A stretch of DNA of 16,170 bases from an uncultured Lachnospiraceae bacterium (GCA_947175285.1 CAMWMM010000045.1:1-16170), one strand, 5' to 3'. Counted from the stretch's first letter, positions 6,951 through 14,716 are shown. Notes: generated by a model not told the origin, from the sequence alone. Numbers and translations are program-made.

Positions 6951-7186
6951 ATGAATCATAAAGGAAATTGGTGAGGTTATCGGCAATATTTCAGTGGTGT
7001 GTGTTAAGGAAAGGATAGAGTGTGCTGATCTTGGTTATTGTATGGGAACTAACTGGTGGGGATTAGGAATTATGCCTGAAGCGGGGAATGACGTATGAAG
7101 GTACATTACGAAAAGCGGGATTTTGTAATCAGGGAGTGATAGATGAAGTCTGGTATTCAATATTGAGGGATGAATATTGGAATTAA
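6951..7186 (+). pseudogene. Remnant of a RimJ/RimL-type GNAT acetyltransferase
   Basis: A strong AGGAGG precedes ATG 6951, but only 'MNHKG' follows before the frame is lost. From 6961, one frame over, 'KEIGEVIGNISVV' and 'ADLGYCMGTNWWGLGIMPEA' match the middle of RimJ/RimL-like acetyltransferases, then a stop occurs at 7096. In a third frame from 7085, 'GMTYEGTLRKAGFCNQGVID' and 'EVWYSILRDEYWN' match the C-terminus. About 70 residues near the start and about 30-35 residues between the last two blocks, judged against the usual family layout from memory, appear to be missing. The reading is of a gene decayed by at least two internal deletions. The start signal survives and may still drive a 7-codon peptide. 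Confidence 0.8.
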
Positions 7187-7192
7187 AAATAG

Positions 7193-7198
7193 TATAAT
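7193..7198 (+). promoter_or_regulatory. Possible -10 element upstream of the DUF4304 gene
   Basis: TATAAT lies 58 bases before the DUF4304 start within 'ATAGTATAATAA', a context shared with the promoters at 6225 and 11598. No good -35 is found at the right spacing, so this is a weak call. Confidence 0.35.
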
Positions 7199-7255
7199 AA
7201 AAAAAATCAGATATACAGAAGGTGTAGATAGGGATTTTTTATAAAGGAGCACAAA

Positions 7256-8122
7256 ATGACAAAAGAAGAAAGAGTGATACGTTACTTTGATTTGGCGTCC
7301 ATGCCTGAATACCTGCCTTATGATACAAGCGGCATTATGAAAAAACTGGATATATCACCTGCTGATGTTGAGAATTACAGGCAGAAAATGGAGAGCGAAC
7401 TAAGCATGAAACCCACAGAGAAACGAGATGTTGTGGTAAAGCAGGTTATAAAGCCGCTGCTTAAAAAATGCGGATTTTCTACTGCGGGATTGGATTGGCA
7501 TCGTGAAACAGATGATTCATATATAATCATTCACATGATGAATTCGCAATTTAACAGTATTGTAACAGGGGCGAATTTCCGATTTCATATAAGTGCTGTT
7601 AAAAAGGACGAAATCAGAAATAAGCTTTCTAAGCAGTGGATATACAATCAGGAATGCGAACTAAATCAATTTAACTTTCTGCCATATTGCGGGACACTTT
7701 CTCCTTATTATTCTGGTGATATGTATAAAATTGATGGTTATAAAAACTTTCTTCCCACAAATACTCCTGTAGAGGATATTTGCGGACAGATAGGAGAAGA
7801 TTTTGAAAAATATATTCTACCGGAATTATGTGTCGTTAAATCTTGTGAGGACTTTTTAGAACTACGGACTCAAAAGCTAAATCGCTATAAGGAAAAAGAT
7901 GTGCGGCTGTTGCTGTTTTATCATGCAGTACAGGGATGTGCTTCGGAGTTGTCGGGAAGATGTTACGATAGAGTTGTGGAACTTAAGAAAGAACTGGAAT
8001 TAAATGCAGAAGATATTACATCGCATTTGGAATGGCTTGACATATGCAGAGAACATTCTGAATATACAAAACTTGATGCTAAGGAAATTGCTATAAGAGC
8101 GTCAAGAGATAAAAAAGGATGA
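7256..8122 (+). CDS. DUF4304 domain-containing protein
   Basis: The protein has 288 residues, with AAAGGAG 8 bases before the start. Residues about 59-190 fit the DUF4304 pattern: 'VVKQVIKPLLKKCGFSTAGL', then a W-x-R-x-x-x-D strand and 'IIIHMMNSQFNSIVTGANFR', followed by 'HISA'. An N-terminal extension of ~55 residues ('DLASMPEYLPYDTSGIMKKL') and a C-terminal helical region precede and follow it. There is no signal peptide or membrane segment. DUF4304 has no established function; members are often scattered in clostridial genomes as single genes. It appears to stand alone between the acetyltransferase remnant and the yjdF promoter. Confidence 0.8.
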   Translation: MTKEERVIRYFDLASMPEYLPYDTSGIMKKLDISPADVENYRQKMESELSMKPTEKRDVVVKQVIKPLLKKCGFSTAGLDWHRETDDSYIIIHMMNSQFNSIVTGANFRFHISAVKKDEIRNKLSKQWIYNQECELNQFNFLPYCGTLSPYYSGDMYKIDGYKNFLPTNTPVEDICGQIGEDFEKYILPELCVVKSCEDFLELRTQKLNRYKEKDVRLLLFYHAVQGCASELSGRCYDRVVELKKELELNAEDITSHLEWLDICREHSEYTKLDAKEIAIRASRDKKG

Positions 8123-8171
8123 GCCACAGTGTATTAAATTGAGGTTATCAGGTGTTTTCTTTACATGTTTC

Positions 8172-8200
8172 TGGAAAACCAACCCTTTATATGCTAAAAT
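8172..8200 (+). promoter_or_regulatory. Promoter of the yjdF riboswitch transcript
   Basis: TGGAAA (8172-8177), a 17-base spacer and an extended -10, TGC-TAAAAT (8192-8200), place the start of transcription near 8207, immediately before the structured leader. Confidence 0.6.
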
Positions 8201-8211
8201 AAAGAAGCAAA

Positions 8212-8302
8212 GATAAAAACACAGCGCAAGTTAATCTTGCAGAACCGGTAGGTAGTCCGGTCGCACCATTTAGGTGTAAGTAACCCTCCCTCCTTGGGTC
8301 GT
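8212..8302 (+). promoter_or_regulatory. yjdF RNA motif (azaaromatic riboswitch) in the yjdF leader
   Basis: The leader contains four consecutive small hairpins: GCAAG/CTTGC (8226-8240), ACCGG/CCGGT (8244-8261), CACC/GGTG (8264-8276) and ACCC/GGGT (8283-8299). It precedes a yjdF-family gene, which is the gene the yjdF RNA motif is known to control. The motif reportedly binds a broad range of azaaromatic compounds. Conserved-looking purine-rich joints (AGAACCGGTAGGTAG) support the assignment, made from context and memory, not a covariance search. The loop of the last hairpin holds CCTCCTT (8289-8295), a perfect complement of the yjdF ribosome binding site AAGGAGG (8329-8335), so control is probably at translation initiation. 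Confidence 0.8.
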
Positions 8303-8342
8303 CCATTCTTTGTTCATTATAATATCTTAAGGAGGAATTGTC

Positions 8343-8777
8343 ATGGACAAAAGTAACGGGCCGATTATGGCAACGGGAAAGCTGATGGTATTTTTTGAAG
8401 AACCATTTTGGGTGGGAGTGTTTGAATGTATATCGGAGAGTAAGTTATCCGTATGCAAGGTTACATTCGGAGCGGAGCCGAAAGATTATGAGATATATGA
8501 CTTCGTTCTGAAAAATTACTATCGGCTGCGATTTAGTCCGGCTGTGGCAACTGATGTAAAAGAAGCTGCCCGTAATCCTAAAAGAGTACAGCGGGAGGCG
8601 CGAAAACAAGTAGAAAGTATCGGAATAGGTACAAAATCGCAGCGGGCTTTGACATTACAGCAGGAGCAGTTGAAAACCGAGCGCAAAGCTGTGAGCCGGG
8701 AACGTCGGGAAGCAGAAAAAGAGCGTCAGTTTGAACTGAAACAGCAGAAAAGAAAAGAGAAACATAGGGGCAGGTAA
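8343..8777 (+). CDS. yjdF: YjdF family protein (DUF2992), riboswitch-controlled
   Basis: The 144-residue protein carries the characteristic opening 'KLMVFFEEPFWVGVFECIS', then 'LSVCKVTFGAEPKDYEIYDF' and 'VLKNYYRLRFSPAV', followed by a highly charged C-terminal tail ('AEKERQFELKQQKRKEKHRG') probably forming a long helix. This is the normal layout of YjdF/DUF2992. The start is fixed by AAGGAGG 7 bases upstream. YjdF has no confirmed biochemical role; control by the azaaromatic riboswitch suggests it deals with toxic heteroaromatic compounds, which is inference from the literature on the RNA. The stop codon lies in the loop of a strong hairpin (8767-8787). Confidence 0.92.
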   Translation: MDKSNGPIMATGKLMVFFEEPFWVGVFECISESKLSVCKVTFGAEPKDYEIYDFVLKNYYRLRFSPAVATDVKEAARNPKRVQREARKQVESIGIGTKSQRALTLQQEQLKTERKAVSRERREAEKERQFELKQQKRKEKHRGR

Positions 8778-8787
8778 TTCCTGCCCC
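8767..8787 (+). terminator. Hairpin overlapping the yjdF stop codon (weak terminator candidate)
   Basis: A perfect 8-bp GC-rich stem (GGGGCAGG / CCTGCCCC) has the yjdF stop codon TAA in its TAATT loop. Only a distant TTTT follows (8793-8796), so it may be an mRNA-stabilising or partial terminator structure, allowing some transcription to continue into the MBL gene. Confidence 0.4.
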
Positions 8788-8840
8788 GAACGCTTTTGCC
8801 ATTTGTTTCCGGAATACTATTGGGAAGGGGAATTTATCAT

Positions 8841-9560
8841 ATGTCTTTTGCGGTTGCAGCCGGTTTTTGTTTTACAGTATTCATTATCTTACTTTTTCTA
8901 TATGTTCTGCCTATGTTTTTCATGAATCCACTAGCCAGCGGAAGAATAGACGGAACGGATATAATAGCAATTAAAAACAGAAGCAATAACTTATTTTTTA
9001 TTCCATTAGATGAGGATTGGATTGTAATTGATGCGGGTTCCGATGCAAAATCAGTAAAGCGGGAAATGGAGAAAATGGGAATTGACGGAAACAAGGTGAA
9101 GGGTGTTTTTCTGACTCATACAGATTACGATCATGTGGCTTCTATTGTATTATTTCCGAATGCGGTGATATATATGAGCAAACAGGAAGAGCAGATGATA
9201 GATGGGAGCACGAACAGACAGTTTGTAAAGAAAAACAGGCTGCCGGAATTAAAGGAATCTAACAAAGTGACATGTCTGTCAGATAATGAGATGATAGATT
9301 TATATAAAAATAAAATACGCATTATTTGGGCACCCGGTCACACCAAAGGTTCTGCTATATATGTACTGAATGAAAAATATTTGTTTACCGGAGATGCTTT
9401 TAAAATTGCAGATGGAGACATTGTGCTTCATCCATATACAATGAATAGAAAAGCAGCACAGGAAACAATTCGTAAAATAAAAGATGAACTAAAGAATTAT
9501 GAAAAAGTGTTTACTGCACACTATGGATTGATAGAAAATGACATGCGCGTCATAAGATAA
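8841..9560 (+). CDS. MBL-fold metallo-hydrolase with N-terminal membrane anchor
   Basis: The protein has 239 residues from ATG 8841 (GGAAGGGG ~10 bases upstream). A weaker in-frame TTG at 8796 would add 15 residues. Residues 3-28 form one hydrophobic segment ('FAVAAGFCFTVFIILLFLYV'), likely a membrane anchor or uncleaved signal. The metallo-beta-lactamase core follows: 'DWIVIDAGSD', the metal motif H93-T-D-Y-D97-H98 ('LTHTDYDH', with Asp in place of the second His of HxHxDH), His167 in 'APGHTKGS', Asp185 in 'FTGDAF' and His227 in 'TAHYG'. The set of ligands fits a two-metal hydrolase. The substrate is unknown. The mazG gene follows after 17 bases and is probably cotranscribed. Confidence 0.88.
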   Translation: MSFAVAAGFCFTVFIILLFLYVLPMFFMNPLASGRIDGTDIIAIKNRSNNLFFIPLDEDWIVIDAGSDAKSVKREMEKMGIDGNKVKGVFLTHTDYDHVASIVLFPNAVIYMSKQEEQMIDGSTNRQFVKKNRLPELKESNKVTCLSDNEMIDLYKNKIRIIWAPGHTKGSAIYVLNEKYLFTGDAFKIADGDIVLHPYTMNRKAAQETIRKIKDELKNYEKVFTAHYGLIENDMRVIR

Positions 9561-9577
9561 AAAGGAGGAAGCAGCAT

Positions 9578-10060
9578 ATGACAAAATTTGAAGAACTGGA
9601 AAATATAATAGCTCGCCTGAGAGCTCCCGACGGCTGTCCGTGGGATAGAGAACAAACCCATTCAAGTCTGAAAGCCGCCTGCATTGAAGAAGCGGCAGAG
9701 GTAGTCTGCGGCATCAATATTTTAGAGGATACCGGTAATTCAGACAACTTAAAAGAAGAACTTGGCGATTTGCTTTTGCTGATAGTTATGCATGCACAGA
9801 TTGCGGAAGAAGAGGGAGCGTTTACAATGGATGATGTCATCCAGGGCATCAGTGAAAAGATGATTCGGCGCCATCCGCATGTTTTCGGAGAGGAGACAGT
9901 ATCTGATTCAGGAGAAGTGCTGGATAAATGGAACGATATCAAGAAGCAGGAGAAAACCGGAAAAGAGTGGATGGAAAACTATCTTCCGGATGCTTTTAAT
10001 GAGGCAAAAGAATTGATTGACAAGGCGAGAGAACGGAAAGGAATGAAAACCAAAACATGA
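9578..10060 (+). CDS. mazG: MazG nucleotide pyrophosphohydrolase, single domain
   Basis: The protein has 160 residues, preceded by AAGGAGGA. It carries the MazG hallmarks 'LRAPDGCPWDREQTHSSL' (residues 14-31), the metal-binding E-E-A-A-E (37-41) and E-E-L-G-D (60-64), and 'RRHPHVFGEE' after the core. MazG hydrolyses NTPs to NMP and pyrophosphate, a house-cleaning role that removes aberrant or modified nucleotides and can lower ppGpp in some bacteria. The classical enzyme is about 260 residues with two MazG domains; this one has a single domain, as in many clostridia. It overlaps the start of the phosphodiesterase gene by ATGA. Confidence 0.95.
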   Translation: MTKFEELENIIARLRAPDGCPWDREQTHSSLKAACIEEAAEVVCGINILEDTGNSDNLKEELGDLLLLIVMHAQIAEEEGAFTMDDVIQGISEKMIRRHPHVFGEETVSDSGEVLDKWNDIKKQEKTGKEWMENYLPDAFNEAKELIDKARERKGMKTKT

Positions 10061-10614
10061 AATGGATGATAGCGTCTGATATTCACGGTTCGGAATATTA
10101 TTGTGCAAAACTACTGGAAGCATATGAAAGGGAGAATGCCGAGCGATTACTGTTACTGGGAGATATTCTTTATCACGGACCGAGAAATGCCCTTCCCAAA
10201 GGATATGCACCTCCAAAAGTAATTGAGATGTTAAATGCGCGCAGACAGGATATTATTTGTGTGCGTGGAAACTGCGATACGGAAGTAGATCAAATGGTCT
10301 TGGAATTTCCGATTCTTGCCGATTATTGTGTAATTGCGGAAGGAAAGCAGTTGATATATGCAACGCACGGGCATCACTATAGTGAGCAGAATCCGCCGCC
10401 GTTACATCAGGGAGATATTTTATTGCAAGGGCATACCCATGTTCCGAAATGTGTGGCATATGACGGCTATATCTGCCTGAATCCCGGTTCTGTGTCCATC
10501 CCGAAAGAAGATAGCTGGCATGGGTATATGATTTTGGAGAATGAGATATTTGTGTGGAAAGATTTGGAAGGAAACGAAAAAATGCGCGAAGAAAATACCG
10601 TTTCTACATCTTAG
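10057..10614 (+). CDS. yfcE: YfcE-type phosphodiesterase (calcineurin-like metallophosphoesterase)
   Basis: The protein has 185 residues and is translationally coupled to mazG. Metallophosphoesterase motifs are complete: D8-x-H10 in 'ASDIHGS', G-D36 in 'LLLLGDILYHGP', G-N72-C-D in 'VRGNCDTEVD', H104 in 'ATHGHHY', and G-H126-T-H128. 'ILYHGPRNALPKGYAP' and the closing 'LNPGSVSIPKEDSWHGYM' are diagnostic of the YfcE subfamily, which binds two divalent metals and hydrolyses phosphodiesters such as model substrates; the natural substrate is not known. Its last 11 bases overlap the 3' end of the LysR-type gene on the opposite strand. Confidence 0.93.
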   Translation: MKWMIASDIHGSEYYCAKLLEAYERENAERLLLLGDILYHGPRNALPKGYAPPKVIEMLNARRQDIICVRGNCDTEVDQMVLEFPILADYCVIAEGKQLIYATHGHHYSEQNPPPLHQGDILLQGHTHVPKCVAYDGYICLNPGSVSIPKEDSWHGYMILENEIFVWKDLEGNEKMREENTVSTS

Positions 10615-11509
10615 TGTTGCAAATCATATCCTTCAGGATATTGGCAGCAGCATTAACCGGCCTGCCGATATCATGAATCAGGCTGATATTTCGAATAGGA
10701 ATACTTTCGACGAGATTTAGTTGAAAAACTTCGCCTTTTTGAAGGGAAACTTTTGCATACTCCGGGGAGATAAAACCGATACCCATATCATTTGAAACAA
10801 AGGAAAGTACCTGGTCGGTGGTAGCGGTTTCTACCTCCGGTTCAAACGGAAGACCATGTAAAGTAAAAATATTCTTATAAAATTCAAAGGTTTCAGTTCC
10901 CTTCCACAAGTTGATGATTGGATACCGGGCTAAATCAGCAAGTGTAAGACTTTTACCCTTGAGGTGGGAAAAGGACGGTCCGGCAATCAGGATATCCTGA
11001 AAGGAATTTAAAATTGTTTCATGCAAATCTAAACTTGAATTGGAAAATGAGGTAACAACCGCCATGTCAATGAGTCCGTCTGATACGTCAGAAACTAGAC
11101 TGGGTGTAGAGTTATTTACAATCTGAATATGGGTTCCGGGATATAAATGGTGATAATCGCGAAGAACCGGGAGTATCTTGTCATGCAATAAAATTTCCGT
11201 GATACCAATAGAAAATCCAATGGAAATGTGACCGTTGTATAAATTTTGGGAGGAAGCAATTTCAGCTTCTCCCATCTGGAGATGCTCATGGGCAGACTGA
11301 ACATGGAGAAAAAGCTTTTCTCCTTCCGGTGTCAATGAAACCCCTTTGTTAGAACGGATGAATAATTTACATCTTAATTCCGTTTCTAGATTATTAATAG
11401 TTCTTGTAATGTTCGGCTGGCTGTTATTTAATGCTTTTGCAGCTTTGCTGAAATTCTTGTATTTCCCTACAAAATAAAATACTTTGTAATATTCGTAAGA
11501 TACTGACAT
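10604..11509 (-). CDS. LysR-family transcriptional regulator
   Basis: The protein is 301 residues from ATG 11509, which has AGGAG 7 bases upstream. An in-frame ATG at 11566 would add 19 residues and lie beyond the operator. The N-terminal winged HTH is clear ('YEYYKVFYFVGKYKNFSKAA', then 'SQPNITRTINNLETEL' and 'LFIRSNKGVSLTPEGEKLF'), followed by a linker helix. The substrate-binding domain starts at about residue 90 ('GHISIGFSIGITEILL') and includes 'DGLIDMAVVTS' and 'SNDMGIGFISPEYAK'. It is divergent from the chemoreceptor gene, and the palindrome at 11534-11556 lies just upstream of its start, so it probably controls both. The co-inducer is unknown. Confidence 0.93.
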   Translation of the reverse strand: MSVSYEYYKVFYFVGKYKNFSKAAKALNNSQPNITRTINNLETELRCKLFIRSNKGVSLTPEGEKLFLHVQSAHEHLQMGEAEIASSQNLYNGHISIGFSIGITEILLHDKILPVLRDYHHLYPGTHIQIVNNSTPSLVSDVSDGLIDMAVVTSFSNSSLDLHETILNSFQDILIAGPSFSHLKGKSLTLADLARYPIINLWKGTETFEFYKNIFTLHGLPFEPEVETATTDQVLSFVSNDMGIGFISPEYAKVSLQKGEVFQLNLVESIPIRNISLIHDIGRPVNAAANILKDMICNTKM

Positions 11510-11533
11510 AGAAATTCTCCTGGTAGTTATTAT

Positions 11534-11556
11534 TGCTATATCATAATGATATAGCA
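11534..11556. promoter_or_regulatory. LysR-type operator: perfect 11+1+11 palindrome
   Basis: The arms TGCTATATCAT and ATGATATAGCA are exact reverse complements around a single central A at 11545. The core T-N11-A pattern (TATC...GATA) matches the LysR box. The centre lies about 65 bases before the predicted transcript start of the chemoreceptor gene. A further half-site copy, ATATCAT (11560-11566), lies between it and the -35 element, where an activation site would be expected. Confidence 0.75.
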
Positions 11557-11574
11557 CATATATCATATATAAAT

Positions 11575-11603
11575 TTTACATATAAATCTAAAAATAGTAT
11601 AAT
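11575..11603 (+). promoter_or_regulatory. Promoter of the chemoreceptor gene
   Basis: TTTACA (11575-11580), a 17-base spacer and TATAAT (11598-11603) give a near-consensus promoter, with transcription starting near 11610, about 53 bases before the start codon. Confidence 0.82.
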
Positions 11604-11662
11604 AAAAATAGTGAAAATAGACAAGAAATATTCAAAGCATATTTTTAGGAGAGAGGGTATCT

Positions 11663-13729
11663 ATGAAAGGAAAAAGCATTTTTAAACAACTTTTAATTCC
11701 TATGATGACAGTTATATGTGCACTTGCAGCGGCGTTGGTCGTAGTTATTTTATCAATTGTTACAACATCTTATGAGAAGGATATTTATGCTAAAAATCAA
11801 GACATCTCCAATCTTCTCTCAGACCAGATATCATCCTTTATGGACGGGGCATACAGTGTCAATCAGACGCTTGCTGAAAATCCGAGTATTCTGACAATGG
11901 ATACGGAGATTCAGACACCGATTTTAGCGCAGTGTGTGGCAAATAATTCCTATCTGGAGTCAATTTATATACAGGGAACAGACGGCATGCAGACAGGACG
12001 TTCTTCGGGAGAACTTGCAGACCGTTCCACAAGATGGTGGTTTACGCAGACGATGTCGGACAAAGTTCCTTTCATATCAAAATCTTATTATTCTGTTGCA
12101 ACAGGCGCAACTTGTACTTCTATCTTTTTCCCGATGTATCTGGATGGGGAAATGATAGGTGTCTATGCTACTGATATGAAACTTGATTTTCTTCAGAACT
12201 TAATCGGTGAGTATTCAAATGAAGCTGACGGGAAAATATCATTTGTAATCGATGGTGAAGGCGCAGTGGTGGCGCATCCTGATATTGCACAGATTGAGGA
12301 ATTATACAATTACAGAGATTTAACTAAGACGGTCTCTGTCAAGGATAGTGCGGGAAATGCTGTTAAGGACGCAGACGGAAATGTCGTTACGGAGGAATAT
12401 CCGCTGGAGGTTTCGGATAATTTCAAACAAGTCATTGCACAGGTAATGACAGGAAACAGCGGAAGTACAAAGGTATCATATGATGGCGCAACATACTATG
12501 CCAGTTATACCTCGATTCCTTTAAAAGGAGAGTCGGATTCCTGGTCATTGATAACATTGCATAAAAAGAGCGCCGCTATGTCAATGGTTAACAGCCTGCT
12601 CGTTATCACAATTGTCATTTCGCTTATTGTGATTGCAGTCGCGATATTTATTGTCATTTATCTTGCCCGCAAGCTGACAACACCTGTCGTTTCTATGACA
12701 GAACTGATGAAAGAGGCGTCTGACGGTGATTTTTCCATTAAAGCAGATGAAAGCAGTCAGAATGAAGTCGGGCAGCTTGCACAGAGTTTTAATGTTATGT
12801 CGGACAAGATTTCCGGTGTCCTTGTCCGCATTATGGATTTTACGAAAGAGTTGATTCAATGCTCCGGTAAATTGCAGGATATAGAGTCAAATATTGTGAC
12901 TATCAGCAGCGCACTGAATGAAATATCTGACGGTACGGAGAGGCAGACTGCAGATGTCAATAATGTTGTAGAACGAATGGGAGAGATGGAGGACAAGTTC
13001 AGAGAATTAAAGAGCAAGAGCGGAAATCTTCTTGATGAAGCGGAACATACAATTACTTCCGGCAAGGAAGGTTCCGTCAGCATAAATCAGTTGGAAGAAC
13101 AAAATGAACATGTAGAGAAGAATGTAGACCTTTCCTATGAAAAAATTAAGACCCTTGAAACACATTCAACCAAGATTTCTGATATTGTAGGTACGATTAA
13201 CAGTATTTCAGAGGAAACAGAACTTTTATCGTTGAATGCAAGTATTGAAGCAGCAAGAGCAGGCGAACATGGACGGGGATTTGCTATTGTAGCGGAATCT
13301 ATCGGAAAGCTGGCAGCCGAATCAACTGCTGCCACAACAAATATTGAAGAAATAATCGGGGAACTTTGCAGCGATATTGAAGAAACGGTTTACAATGTAG
13401 AAGAAGTAAAGAAAGCTGTAACTGCACAGATACAGGCAACACAGAAAGTAAAGAAAATCTTTCATGATTTTAAACAACTTGCAGAGCAGACAAGCGGTTC
13501 GGTAACGGGCATCGATGAGCTGATTGAAGAAATGTATGAAATTGACCGTTCCATTGTGGAGGCGGCACAGAGCATTCGGGATATTTCTCAGAAGACAGAA
13601 GATTTGTCAGGGGATGCGGCAAGTTCACTGGACGAGGAAGTAAAAGACGTCCAGAACAGTGTGCAAAGTCTTACAATGATTTCGAATGAATTAGAGCAGG
13701 AGATGGTAAAATTCAAGCTGAGGAGCTAA
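11663..13729 (+). CDS. Methyl-accepting chemotaxis protein with extracellular Cache sensor
   Basis: The protein has 688 residues. Membrane segment 1 spans about 10-34 and segment 2 about 308-334. The extracellular part (35-307) has the look of a double Cache domain: a long first helix, then '[11 protein letters not shown]', '[19 protein letters not shown]' and '[13 protein letters not shown]', then a second module with '[18 protein letters not shown]'. The R-W-W, Y and D residues loosely recall the amino-acid-binding motif of such domains, but I do not claim a ligand. A HAMP domain (335-387) follows, then the cytoplasmic signalling coiled coil with the kinase-control tip '[20 protein letters not shown]' (518-537) and '[18 protein letters not shown]'. 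There is no C-terminal CheR tether. No che or flagellar gene is nearby. AGGAG lies upstream of the start. Confidence 0.95.
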   Translation: MKGKSIFKQLLIPMMTVICALAAALVVVILSIVTTSYEKDIYAKNQDISNLLSDQISSFMDGAYSVNQTLAENPSILTMDTEIQTPILAQCVANNSYLESIYIQGTDGMQTGRSSGELADRSTRWWFTQTMSDKVPFISKSYYSVATGATCTSIFFPMYLDGEMIGVYATDMKLDFLQNLIGEYSNEADGKISFVIDGEGAVVAHPDIAQIEELYNYRDLTKTVSVKDSAGNAVKDADGNVVTEEYPLEVSDNFKQVIAQVMTGNSGSTKVSYDGATYYASYTSIPLKGESDSWSLITLHKKSAAMSMVNSLLVITIVISLIVIAVAIFIVIYLARKLTTPVVSMTELMKEASDGDFSIKADESSQNEVGQLAQSFNVMSDKISGVLVRIMDFTKELIQCSGKLQDIESNIVTISSALNEISDGTERQTADVNNVVERMGEMEDKFRELKSKSGNLLDEAEHTITSGKEGSVSINQLEEQNEHVEKNVDLSYEKIKTLETHSTKISDIVGTINSISEETELLSLNASIEAARAGEHGRGFAIVAESIGKLAAESTAATTNIEEIIGELCSDIEETVYNVEEVKKAVTAQIQATQKVKKIFHDFKQLAEQTSGSVTGIDELIEEMYEIDRSIVEAAQSIRDISQKTEDLSGDAASSLDEEVKDVQNSVQSLTMISNELEQEMVKFKLRS

Positions 13730-13756
13730 AAGATACGGAACCTGTTGTTCTGAATT

Positions 13757-13782
13757 TAGAGGGCGTTATGCCCTCTATTTTT
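13757..13782 (+). terminator. Rho-independent terminator after the chemoreceptor gene
   Basis: A perfect 8-bp stem (TAGAGGGC / GCCCTCTA) with loop GTTAT is followed by five T residues and GTCTT. It lies 27 bases after the stop codon and is nearly the same sequence as the hairpin at 2470. Confidence 0.88.
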
Positions 13783-13878
13783 GTCTTATAAGAAATATAC
13801 CACAGCATAAATCACTACATGCAACTTAAAATTGCGGAATTGTCAGGATAGAATGATAGATATTTCGTGCCTATATCC

Positions 13879-13884
13879 TATAAT
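13879..13884 (+). promoter_or_regulatory. Possible -10 element of the XRE-BceAB unit
   Basis: TATAAT lies 50 bases upstream of the XRE-type gene start. No matching -35 is seen at normal spacing, so the call is weak. Confidence 0.35.
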
Positions 13885-13933
13885 AAATTTGAAAAAAATT
13901 ATATCACAGGTTGAGAGAAAGGTGGTTACTAAA

Positions 13934-14716
13934 ATGACATTTGGAGAAAAGCTGTATCAATTAAGGAAATCACACGGGCTTTCACAGGAAGCGCTGGCGG
14001 AAAAACTAAATACGAGCAGGCAGGCGATAAGTAAATGGGAAAATAATAACGGTTATCCGGAAACGGAAAAAATTATTTTAATCGGTAAGTTATTTCAAGT
14101 GAATTTAGATGATTTACTGATTGAGGAAAAAGATGCATTTCAAAGGAAACCGTCCGGCAGGGAAAGGCAGGGGTACTATGTGAATCGTGAAACGGCAAAC
14201 GGATTTTTGCTTTATTATAAAAGAAAGTTTTTATTCCTGGCGGCTGCATGTGGCATGATTGCGGGATGTAATGGGGCATATTATGGTTCGATTGAGCCAA
14301 CTTTCTATGAGTTGGTTGTACAGCCGATTCTGACAGCAGTGTCAGGCGCAATGATGCTTTTAGTTGTAATTTATACTGTCTTAAAACAAAACCCATACAG
14401 AACCCTTAGGAAAAAAGACCTTGTATTTGCAAATGACGTGAGGAAAGAGATTGAAGAAGAGTTTTCCAAGATGAAAAAAGTGCTTATCATTGGAATCGCT
14501 ATTTGTCTTGTTATTTTCGGAATCAGTGAGGGCGTTGCCGGGAATGGCATTAATTGGGAAACGTTGTATCTTATGAGTGATGCAGAGCTGATACATCAAA
14601 CTATAGTGGATATGATATTGGTTGGGGTCTGCTGCTTTGGAATCATTTTCTGTACTGGCGTGTACTGGTCTTATGCGGTGTTGCTCCGTAATAATGTTGT
14701 GGAGGAGGAAAAATAA
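13934..14716 (+). CDS. XRE-family HTH regulator with C-terminal membrane domain
   Basis: The protein is 260 residues from ATG 13934, chosen for AAAGGTGG 8 bases upstream and because the HTH starts at once; an upstream ATG at 13832 adds 34 unrelated residues. The HTH_3 domain covers residues 3-62 ('LYQLRKSHGLSQEALAEKLN', 'SRQAISKWENNNGYPETEKI'). A charged linker leads to about four membrane segments (roughly 98-118, 128-150, 182-202 and 224-250). The arrangement suggests a one-component membrane-bound regulator responding to an envelope signal. It lies directly upstream of a BceAB-like transporter (33 bases to that ATG), in the place usually taken by a BceRS two-component system, so it probably controls the transporter. 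Confidence 0.88.
   Translation: MTFGEKLYQLRKSHGLSQEALAEKLNTSRQAISKWENNNGYPETEKIILIGKLFQVNLDDLLIEEKDAFQRKPSGRERQGYYVNRETANGFLLYYKRKFLFLAAACGMIAGCNGAYYGSIEPTFYELVVQPILTAVSGAMMLLVVIYTVLKQNPYRTLRKKDLVFANDVRKEIEEEFSKMKKVLIIGIAICLVIFGISEGVAGNGINWETLYLMSDAELIHQTIVDMILVGVCCFGIIFCTGVYWSYAVLLRNNVVEEEK

Noticed and set aside
9550..9942. Minus-strand ORF of 130 codons opposite mazG
   Set aside because: Ser-rich antisense reading of a clear mazG gene; no ribosome binding site.
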